Part shown: positions 55,226 through 64,000 of the stretch, piece by piece
Layout: each line of letters starts with the position of its first letter
Numbering within the stretch: position 1 is the first letter of the stretch
Source of the DNA: Mercurialis annua
Taxonomy: Eukaryota; Streptophyta; Magnoliopsida; Malpighiales; Euphorbiaceae
Assembly (NCBI RefSeq): GCF_937616625.2
Contig: NC_065577.1
Location: forward strand, 27,045,501 to 27,109,500
Length of the DNA stretch: 64,000 nt
Direction of reading: 5' to 3'
The notes under the pieces: model-generated
Database searches by the model: none
What the model was told of the DNA's origin: nothing
Seen by the model: only the letters and a program-made list of their open reading frames with translations
Program-made: the position numbers and the translations under genes

Positions 55226-57720
55226 TCTCTAACCATGGATCTACGCCCAATCTCAGAAATATTAGCCAAACTGCCCGAATACTTGCGACTCAACGCATCG
55301 GCTACCACATTAGCCTTACCAGGATGGTACTGAATAGTACAGTCGTAGTCTTTCACCAACTCTAACCACCTCCTCTGTGTCAAGTTCAACTCTCTCTGAT
55401 CAAAGATATACTTCAGACTCTTGTGATCAGTGAAAATCTCACAAGTAGCACCATACAAGTAATGCCTCCAATTTTTCAGCGCAAAAACCACAGCCGCCAA
55501 CTACAAATCATGAGTAGGGTAATTTACCTCATGCTTCTTCAACTGTCTGGAAGTATAGGCAATCACCTGTCCATGTTGCATCAGAACGCAACCCAAACCA
55601 ATCCGAGACGCATCACAATACACTGTGAAACTGTCAATGCCAGAAGGCAATGCCAAAACAGGAGCTATAGTCCAAGTCTCCTTGATCTTCTCAAAGCTCG
55701 CCTCACACTTGTTAGTCCACTCAAACTTAACACCCTTCTGTGTCTGTTTAGTCAACGGTGCAGATATTCTAGAGAAATCTTGCACGAACCGACGATAGTA
55801 GCCAGCTAAACCCAAAAAACTCCTAATCTCGGTAACTAACCTTGGCCTCTGCCAATCCATAACTGCCTCAATCTTCTTCATATCAACCTCGATCCCATCT
55901 TTCGACACCACATGTCCTAGAAAGGTAACCTGATCCAACCAGAACTTACATTTTGAGAACTTAGCATACAACTGATGCTCACGCAACATCTGTAGTATAG
56001 TTCTCAAATGATAAGCATGCTCCTCCTTACTCCGAGAATAGATCAAAATGTCATCAATGAAAACGATAACAACTTGATCTAAAAACGGCTTAAACACTCT
56101 GTTCATCATATCCATAAATGCTGCTGGTGCATTAGTCAAACCAAAGGACATAACCATTAACTCAAAATGTCCATACCGCGTCCGAAAAGCAGTCTTAGGC
56201 ACATCTATATCACGGATCCAAAGTTGATGATACCCAGACCTCAAATCAATATTGGAGAAACACTTCGCACCTTGCAACTGGTCAAACAAATCATCGATGC
56301 GAGGAAGAGGATATTTTTTCTTCACAGTAGCCTTGTTCAACTGTCTGTAGTCGATACACAATCGAAACGAACCGTCTTTCTTCTTCACAAACAGAACTGG
56401 AGCACCCCATGGAGAAGTACTCGGTCTAATGAACCGGCTATCTAATAACTCTTGTAACTGGTCCTTCAACTCCTTCTGCTCTGCAGGAGCGATCTGATAC
56501 AGCGGTATCGAAATTGGAGCTGTACCAGAAACCACATCAATGCAAAACACAATCTCACGGTCAGGTGGTAATCCAGGCAATTCCTCTGGAAACACATCAG
56601 TGAACTCATTCACTATCAAAACACTATGCATATCACCACTGTTAGTCGCCAAATCACGAACCACTGCAAGGAAACCCTGACAACCCTTGCCTAACATCCG
56701 CTTCGCCTTGATGGCGGAAATCAAATTCTTAGGTGTCTCCGCCTTTTCTCCCTGAAAGGAAAAAGGTAGATCACCTGGAATCCTGAACTCGACTGACTTC
56801 CCTCGACAGTCAATAGAAGCATAATGGCGCGATAGCCAATCCATCCCCAAAATCACGTCAAGAAAAATCAAATCAGCACATAATTCTCTACCCTGAATAA
56901 CCACTGGACAAGAACGATAAACGACGTCCACTACTACACCTTCAGACATAGGTGTAGACACAGCTAGAGGTTCACTCAAAACAGATTGTGCAATACCCAA
57001 TTTTCCCGCATAACAAGTAGAAACAAACGAATGGGTTGCATCCGCATCAAATAACACCAAAGCACCAGTAAAACAAATCGGAATGGTACCTTGCAACACA
57101 GCATTTGATGCACGCGCATCCTGAGGAGTAAGTGCGAACACTCTAGCCTGACCATGCGGCTGCTGTTGCGAACTCTGCCAAGTACCATAACCGTTGGAAC
57201 CTCTGCCACCGTTACCACGGCCCCCAAAACCTCTGCCACCAGAACCACGGCCCCGCTGGCCACCAAAAGATGCTGCAGGTTGAGAGTACCCTACAGACTG
57301 TGTAAACGCATGTCTCTGTTGCTGGTAAGACGACTGCGCCATACTAGAGTTAGACATCTGCTGCCCAGATGTCGGACACTCCCTGGAAAAATGACCCGGC
57401 TGGCCACAAGAGAAACAACCTCCAGGAGCTAACGGACACTGACCATAGTGCCTGCGTCTGCAATTCTGGCAGAACGGAATGTTCGATCCACCACTGTACC
57501 CACGTCTTGAACCACGGTTACTCCCACTGCTACTAGAACTGTACGGAGCACTCCTAGTACAATGCCTCCCCTTGTTGTGCGTACGGCGACTCCCCCTATT
57601 GGCCTGAGAAGAGCCATTGTAGTAGTCTCCACTACCATGTTGCGATGGGGCCTGTTGCCCCCCCACTTGGAAGATCACTCTTTCCCTTCTGATTCTGGAA
57701 AGGGTCAGAGATCGTCCCAA
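55226..57720 (-). pseudogene. Zinc knuckle, protease, RT and RNase H (Tekay gag-pol middle), broken
   Basis: The main frame 57720-55501 spans 739 codons, but only from about codon 20 (after the C run at 57658-57664) is it the true frame. Order: RG/S-rich linker; partial knuckle [12 protein letters not shown] (84-95); CCHC knuckle [14 protein letters not shown] (102-115); a Gly/Arg-rich stretch (155-180); protease with DAD at 225-227 where DSG is expected; RT about 410-610 with FIDD at 554-557; RNase H from about 699 (VYCDAS). A TAG (55501-55503) falls at the usual place of the second RNase H catalytic residue. The frame then continues through 55165 ([31 protein letters not shown]) until a frameshift near 55226-55235. 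The altered protease triad and the stop make it non-functional. Confidence 0.9.
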
Positions 57721-57808
57721 ACTGAATTAGTGAATTCTCCATCCGTCGAGCACTATCCACTACTCGAGCGAACTCCATATCTGTCCCTATCAGCAAAGCA
57801 AGAAATTC

Positions 57809-58663
57809 CTAGCCTAAACCCCTAACATAGCGGTCGTTCACTCGCCGTCGATCACCCTGTAGATCTGTAGCAAACCGCCCCAAACGGACAAACTCTGTAG
57901 TGTAGTCTGTCACTGATCTATCCCCTTTCTTCAAATTTAGCAGCTTTTCTCTGAAATTCTCAGTAACAGAGAAGGGTAGATAGTAACCTCTGAACCTGTT
58001 CACAAAATCAGCCCAATTCAATGTAGCCATCTCTGGCCTGATGTTATCGCGAAACCAGTCCTTAGCTGGACCTTTCAGCGACATCTCCACAAGCATCACT
58101 GATTGACGATCAATAGCTTGAATTCTCTGACTATTGTATTCAAACTCTTCCAAAAAGTCAAGAGCATCCCCAGTGCCATCAAATAAAGTCGGAGCCAACT
58201 GCGTGTAAGTCATCACCATCTCTTTGTCTGTCGGAATGTGATCAAAACCAGCAAGTCCACCCATACCAGCTACAGCACCAGCCTGAGGTTGCTGTTGCTG
58301 CGCTAACTGACCCAGTACAGTATACTGATTCTGCAGAAGAGCCTGGTTGTTCTGCATTTCGACAATGCCAGCCAAGAAGGTAGTGAAGTCGAACGCCTGC
58401 ATGTTCGGTGCCTGTTGCACCCCTGGTGCCTGCTGCACATTCGGTGCCTGAACACCTGCTGCACCACGTCCTCTAGCTCCACCTCTACCAGCACCAGCTC
58501 CTCTGCCTCTACCTCTACCTCTGCCAGCACCTCTACCTCTACCACGTCCAGCATTTGCCTGAACTGGTGGTACGTTCTGATCGACTTCCATGGAAATCTC
58601 ATCCTCAGCCTCAGCTTCATGCTCTGCAGCAGCACGAGCACGAGTACAAACAACATTGTCCAT
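57809..58663 (-). pseudogene. Gag capsid region of the Tekay element
   Basis: Frame of 284 codons starting at MDNVVCTRARAAAEHEAEAE, 328 bp after the primer site, so the start is plausible. Residues about 38-72 are a Gly/Arg/Ala low-complexity stretch (GRGRGRGAGRGRGRG), followed by Gln-rich sequence (LAQQQQPQ). The capsid-like domain is at about 155-280: TLFDGTGDALDFLEEFEYNS, SLKGPAKDWF, WADFVNRFRGYYLP, LLNLKKGDRSVTDYTTEF. A TAG at 57809-57811 ends it, but the same frame goes on (EFLALLIGTDMEFARVVDSA) to the 7-C run at 57658-57664, where a frameshift joins the zinc-knuckle frame. Gag would form the particle that packages the element RNA. Confidence 0.9.
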
Positions 58664-58991
58664 CTCCTAAGGATTGAACAAAAACAATTTAAATAACACA
58701 TAATTCATACCCCAAGTATGAAACAAACAAGTAACGATTAGGATTTCCCGAGAAATCAACAGCAATAAAGTATTCACCCAAGTGAAATAAAATTAACATT
58801 TAACAGCATCAAATCAACATATAATGACTGACTCGACGCAATCCTATTGGTCTAGGCAGAATATTTTAAAAATCAAAAGATGACGTTTTTAAAGACATGA
58901 TAGAAACCTATATCCACAGTAGTTCATAAGACACAACCTTACTTAGCAGAGTAAACACATAGCATGAAAATGGCCTTGGTTTGAAACCAAA
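58664..58991 (-). other. Untranslated leader between primer site and gag
   Basis: About 328 bp, AT-rich, without an open frame of note. It would hold the packaging signal, which I cannot identify from sequence. Confidence 0.6.
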
Positions 58992-59004
58992 GCTCTGATA
59001 CAAA
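58992..59004 (-). promoter_or_regulatory. Primer-binding site (initiator tRNA-Met type)
   Basis: The minus strand reads TTTGTATCAGAGC three bases after the 5' LTR end. TATCAGAGC matches the common plant initiator tRNA-Met site; the first bases are changed. It confirms the minus orientation of the element. Confidence 0.85.
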
Positions 59005-61538
59005 GTTTGTCACGATCCATTTTCATGAATCGCGACCGGCGCTAGGGTGTGGGTAATGTAGTACCAAAACCCGTAGCTAGCCTTTCCATTAACATACAAA
59101 CATATAAACCTGCAGAAAACCAATGCTCGGGGGTAACTGAGACTTTAGCCTAAATCTAGCAGTTATAATATTCAACAGTTAATATAACATGCTTATTCAA
59201 TTACGAGTCCAAAATAGATTTAACATAAACCAATGTAAATAATGTAACATGCCAAAGCAATATAACTAGTCGAACCAATCCGACAAAAACTATAATAATA
59301 ATAATAAAGACTTCTAGTTACTACTGCGGTCTAAGAATAAAACAGTTTTACAGTTTATCAAGAATAAATGGAACCTCCAAAGGAAAGTAAATGCGGAGAT
59401 CACAGACTCTCTCAGATCATAACCCTGGGAAAAATTGGGAAAACAACGGGGTCGGATATACTAAGATGAGTTTATACCACTATCTATATTTATTAAGTGG
59501 AAAACCTTTAAAACCGTTTAAAACATTTGATAACGATATTACGAATAATAGTTGGAACCCTAATCCACAATTCTAAATAATTAGCATAATCCAATAGGCC
59601 TGGTCCCGAGAGCTGACCTACACCGAGTTACCACCGACCACACTTTACCATATCCAGAGTCCCGAGAGCTGTGCTACACCGAGTTACTCTATTTGATCCC
59701 GGGAGCTATGCTCACACCGAGTTACCGCATTTCCATATTTACCTTACCGAGATCATTACCGGTGCGCACGCAGTCCTAATGATGCTTATTAGGTAGCATG
59801 TTCCAACTAAGAGCCATAATATAAAAACAGTTCGAAATATACGTACAGTATATATATTTAATATTAAAATAATAATTTACTTAATAAAGCGGTAAATAGT
59901 AAGTACAAACTCACTGCTTGCTAATCCACGTGATAACCGGCAAGCAACTAATCCTAGTTCGCCTCTGGAGCACGAACAATAGACGGGTCTAGACAAATAA
60001 AATAATTATTAAAAACTGACCCAAACTCTAGAGAGTACTAGACACCACATAGGACTAACACAAATAACACGTCGGAATAAAACAAGTCAGTACACAAAAA
60101 ATACCTAATAGGTAATGAAGCCTAATTAATACAACTCTATTGAGTTCTCGCTTTAAAACCCAATTTATAAATATTATTTAATAATCCTTAAATAATAATT
60201 AATTTCCATATAGTGGGTAAGCCGAGTTATTACTAACTACCAAGCTAACCTCACTTGTCGGTGGCACAAGTCTAACCCGACTCAAAACGTTTATCAAATA
60301 TAAACCCGAGTTTATATTTATAAAATAATCCCATAAAATAATAAACCATTTTAAAAGCAGAACTCAATAACTTCAATTTCAAGTAACCCAAGTTACTACC
60401 CAAAAGTTTAACCATTTTAAGTTTATAAAAATTTAGGGGCTAAACTGTATTTTAACAAATTAGGGACTAAACTATACTTTAGCCAATTAGGGACTAAACT
60501 GTACTTTAGCCATTTTGATATCCGAAATCAAATTAATTATTTTTGTTTATAATTTAAAACAAAATATATAGTTACTAACCAAAAACTTAATTAAATAAGT
60601 TTTAAAATGTATAGGGGCTGAATTGTAAATTAGCCAATTTAATATTCGAAACCCAAATATAATTACCCGAGTAATTATATAAGCTTAATTTGTACAATAA
60701 CTATCGTTTCCATATATTGTTTATAAATCAAAACAAAATTTCAATCATTAAAAGATAAAACTAACTTTAAGTATTCATTTGAATTATGCAGAACATATTG
60801 GTGATGAAAATGGTCAATTAACCATCCCCTACATTTAAATTAAGCAACCCACCTAAACCATGAATTCTGTTTGCAGAATTCATGAAGCCATCCAACACTC
60901 CATTTTTCTAATCAACCCATTATCAATTATCACTCCAAAAACTACATGTACCATCACCAATACAACCTTAGACATCAAACACCAAGAATCCATCAAGAAT
61001 GTTAACTGCCGAATCTTATTCATCCCGAGCACGAAGAACAATTATAGAACAATGGATTGATGCTCATTGAAGGCTTAAACTAACAACAACCCAATAGATT
61101 CATAACCAATAACAAGCAAAATCATGGCCAAAAGAAAAAGAATTAATCGACAGCAACCATTTATCTCAAGAACAGTTAAAGCATTTCTAAAACGGAAACC
61201 GTACGGCGAACGGAATGAGATCGATAGCGTACCGTTAAATAAAAATGAATCGAAGGCACACGATTCTAGAAGGTCTGGAAACAAACGATATTGATTTCGA
61301 TCTAGAAACGAGCAAGAACGATAAAAAATACGGAATTGCCGTTAAAGCTAAATCTGAAAACTTAAGAACACAACATACCGATGATTTCAGTAAACTTCAA
61401 GAGGGATTTTCGACAGTTATTCTTCAGAGAATCGAATGAACAATGGCAGCTAGGGTTAGCTTGCAGCGAGGGGAAGAGATTAGGGTTGAGTTTAGTTATT
61501 GAAAGGATCCGTAAGTAGAGAAATTAAGCCCCAAACTA

Positions 61539-61556
61539 CCCCCCCCCCCCCCCCCC
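61539..61556. repeat. 18-base C tract in the 5' LTR
   Basis: Uninterrupted C run corresponding to 53290-53306. Being one base longer than its partner, it shows the expected length instability. Confidence 0.95.
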
Positions 61557-61568
61557 GCAAGGCCCATC

Positions 61569-61710
61569 GCTGGTCTCGTACGAGACCAGCAAAATAGCCT
61601 TTGTTCTCATTCGAGAATCAAGTTCTCGAATGAGAACAAAGAAAATCAACACAGGTCTCGTTCATGACCTATGTTGTTTCGAAAGGGAAATTGGCTCAAA
61701 GTCAATTCCC
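61569..61710. repeat. Hairpin cluster in the 5' LTR
   Basis: 61569-61590 is a perfect 22-bp palindrome (core CTCGTACGAG). 61599-61617 pairs perfectly with 61623-61641 (19-bp arms, loop TCAAG). 61648-61675 and 61685-61710 are imperfect hairpins. Compared with the 3' LTR, the 19-bp hairpin differs by a paired change: A61609-T61631 here, G53359-C53381 there. Confidence 0.87.
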
Positions 61711-61860
61711 TTGGGCCAAGGGAAAATAATTATTTTCTTGGGCCCAAAGCTAACCCAATGAACCAACTTGAACCGATCACTAATTTCGAATAATTTCAAA
61801 ACTCCTGGAAAAACGTCGGAAATTACAAAAAAATAATTTAAAATTTTACGGGGTATTACA

Positions 61861-64000
61861 ATGTGAAACGTTTGGATTTGTTTCATAACATTTTAAACAT
61901 TTAATTTAAATTGCTAAAATGAGGAAATATTTGGATTTGTTTCATTATGTTTGTAAACGTTTGGCTTAAATCGCTAAAAAGGTGAAACATTTGGATTTGT
62001 TTCGTAACGTTTGTTAACGTTTAGCTTAAATCGATGAAAAGGTGAAACAGTTGGATTTGTTTCGTAATGTTTGTAAAGGTTTGGCATAAATTTCTAAAAA
62101 GGTGAAATGCTTGGATTTGTTTCGTAAACGTTTGGCTTAAATTTCTAAGAAGGGAAAACATTTGGATTTGTTCCGTAACATTTTAAACGTTTGGTTTTGT
62201 TTCATATCGTTTATAAATGTTTGGCTTAAATCGCTAAAAAGGTGAAACGTTTGGATTTGTTCTGTAACGTTTGTAAACGTTTGGCTTAAATCGCTAAAAA
62301 TGTGAAACGTTTAAATTTGTTTTGTAACGTTTGTAAACGTTTGGCTTCAATCGCTAACAAGGTGAAACGTTTGGATTTGTTTCATAACGTTTGTATACGT
62401 TTGGCTTAAATTGCTAAAAAGGGAAAACGTTTGGATTTATTTCGTAACGTTTGTAAACGTTTGGCTTAAATTGCTAAAAAGGTGAAACACTTGGATTTGT
62501 TTGGTAATGTTTGTAAACGTTTGGCTTAAATCGCTAAAAAGGTGCAAGATGGTAACGTTTGTAAACGTTTGGCGTAAATCGCTAAAATGATGAAACATTA
62601 TGCTTTGTTTCGTAACATTTTAAACGTTTGGCTTACATCGCTAAAATGGGGAAACGTTTGGGTTTGTTTTGAAATGTTTGTAAACTTTTATCTTAAATAG
62701 CTAAAAAGGTGAAATCATTGGATTTGTTTCGTAACGTTTTTAAACGTTTGGCTATAATTTCTAAAAAGATGAAACGCTTGGAATTGTTTTGTAACGTTTC
62801 TAAACGTTTGGGTTAAATCGCTAAAAAGGTGAGACGTTTGGATTTGTTTCGTAACGTTTGTAAACGTTTGGTTGAAATCGCTAAAAAGGTGAAACATTTG
62901 GTTTTGTTTCGTATCGTTTGTAAACGTTTGGCTTAAATTGCTAAAAATGCGACACGCGATTTGTTTCGTAATGTTTGTAAATGTTTTGCTTAAATCGATA
63001 AAAAAGGTGAAACGTTTGGATTTGTTTCGTAACGTTTGTAAACGTTTGGCTTAAATCGCTAAAATAGGGAAACGTTTGGATTTATTTCGTATCGTTTGTA
63101 AATGTTTGGATTAAATCGCTAAAAATGTGAAATGTTTGGATTGGTTTTGTAACGTTTATAAACGTATGGCTTAAATCGCTAAAAAGGTGAAACATTTGGT
63201 TTTGTTTCGTAACGTTTGTAAACGTTTGGTTTTGTTTCCTAACATTTGTAAATGTTTGGTTTTGTTTCATAACATTTGTAAATGTTTGGTTTAAATTGCT
63301 AGAAAGATGAAACTTTTGGATCTCTTTCATAACGTTTGTAAACGTTTGGCTTAAATCGCTAAAAATTTGAAACGTTTTAGCGATTGGTTTTGTTTCGTAA
63401 CATTTGAAATGCTAAAAATGTGGAAACGTTTGGATTTGTTTCGTAACGTTTGTAAACATTTGGCATAAATTGCTAAAAAGGTGAATCGTTTGGATTTATT
63501 TCGCAACATTTGTAAACGTTTGGCTTAAATTGCTAAAAAGGTAAAACACTTGGATTTGTTTCATAACGTTTCTAAACGTTTGGCTTAAATCACTAAAAAG
63601 GTGAAACGTTTGGATTTGTTTCATAACATTTGTAACTGTTTTGCTTGATTCGCTAAACAGGGAAACATTTAGATTTGTTTCATAAAATTTCTAAATGTTT
63701 GGCTTAAATAGCTAAAAAGGATAAAAGTTTGGTTTTGTTTTGTAACGTTTGTAAACGTTTGTAAACGTTCGGCTTAAATCTTTAACAAGGTTAAACGTTT
63801 GTCTTAAATCGCTAAAAAGGTGACACATTTGGATTTGGTTCGTAACGTTTGTAAACGTTTGTCTTAAATTACTAAAAAAAGGTGACCAAGTTTGGTTTTG
63901 TTTCGTAAAGTTTGTAAACGTTCGGCTTAAATCGCTAAAAAGGTTAAACGTTTGGCTTAAATCGCTAAAAAGGGGACACGTTTGGATTTGTTTCATAGGG
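61861..64000 (-). repeat. 60-bp satellite array, reverse orientation, to the window end
   Basis: Continues the array broken by the Tekay element; 61861-61865 is the right ATGTG. It carries the same marker variants as 38217-50755: the GAAACGTTTTAGCGATTGG joint near 63370, CTTGATTCGCTAAACAGG near 63643, and CACGCGATTTG near 62945. It therefore belongs to the same higher-order family. A deletion monomer is at about 62541-62555. The array runs off the window. Confidence 0.96.

Larger units (their letters stand above)
50756..61860 (-). mobile_element. Structurally complete Tekay/Del-type chromovirus, coding regions broken
   Basis: 11,105 bp flanked by a perfect 5-bp duplication ATGTG (50751-50755 and 61861-61865), inserted in a single reverse-orientation monomer. 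Order on the minus strand: 5' LTR (61860-59008), primer site, leader, gag, zinc knuckle, protease, RT, RNase H, integrase with chromodomain (ending 53717), polypurine tract, 3' LTR (53610-50756). The chromodomain after the integrase and the LTR style place it in the Tekay/Del lineage. The two LTRs look roughly 95% alike by eye over a 300-base stretch, so the insertion is not recent. I count three in-frame stops and two frameshifts. Confidence 0.95.
59008..61860 (-). mobile_element. 5' LTR of the complete Tekay element
   Basis: 2853 bp, from TGTAATACCCCGT on minus (61860) to GGATCGTGACA (59008). Partner of 50756-53610, with the same internal repeats, C tract (61539-61556, 18 bases) and hairpin cluster (61569-61710). 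Differences between the two LTRs are mostly single-base changes and small indels. Frames at 59391-59576, 60860-61060 and 61075-61439 match the antisense or leader frames of the other LTR and are not taken as genes. Confidence 0.94.

Noticed and set aside
57154..57825. ORFs overlapping Tekay gag-pol on the other strand or frame (also 54239-54532, 55423-55809, 56167-56445, 58303-58696)
   Set aside because: Shadows of the gag-pol reading frame without domains of their own.

Overview
The window is repeat-rich nuclear DNA of a flowering plant, probably a eudicot. About half (roughly 31 kb) is one 60-bp satellite family. Almost all of the rest is LTR retrotransposon sequence, mostly Ty3/gypsy of the Tekay/Del chromovirus type, plus one Tat/Ogre-clade fragment. 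I see no host protein gene, rRNA or tRNA. The picture fits pericentromeric or interstitial heterochromatin; the species cannot be read from the sequence.

Layout. Satellite in alternating orientations fills 1-5429, with a 165-bp unique insert at 2648-2812. A probable Ty1/copia-type solo LTR (5430-9570, minus) follows, and a Tekay solo LTR (6871-9555, plus) is nested inside it; both have 5-bp target duplications. After more satellite (9571-11785), three nearly identical Tekay solo LTRs (11786-14605, 15473-18293, 19101-21921, all minus) alternate with about 0.85 kb of satellite. All three have the same GTTAA target duplication and the same flanks, so they are a tandem triplication of a 3.6-3.7 kb unit, not three insertions. 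Satellite (21922-24284) then leads to a second Tekay LTR family with its primer-binding site and a decayed, truncated internal region (24285-29155, plus). Satellite resumes at 29156-33756 and changes orientation at a roughly 50-bp filler (32392-32443). A broken Tat/Ogre fragment follows (33757-38216, minus): RT, RNase H, second RNase H and integrase, then an 18-bp minisatellite and an antisense coiled-coil ORF. A long single-orientation satellite array (38217-50755) shows a superimposed period near 3 kb. It is interrupted by a structurally complete Tekay element (50756-61860, minus; two LTRs of about 2.85 kb, ATGTG duplication, gag-pol with chromodomain), and satellite continues to the end.

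How it works together. None of the coding regions is intact: the complete Tekay element has three in-frame stops, two frameshifts and altered protease and integrase active sites, and the Tat pol has at least six stops and a frameshift. The window is best read as a history of satellite expansion, inversion at palindromic cores, retroelement insertion, LTR-LTR recombination to solo LTRs, and re-amplification of satellite together with LTR.

The least expected signals are: (i) the satellite's AACGTT palindromes lie at 20/10/30-bp spacing and coincide with orientation switches; (ii) a solo LTR has become part of a macrosatellite unit; (iii) clusters of short CpG-rich palindromes sit just upstream of the TATA-like box in several Tekay LTR families, with one paired (compensatory) change between the LTRs of one element.
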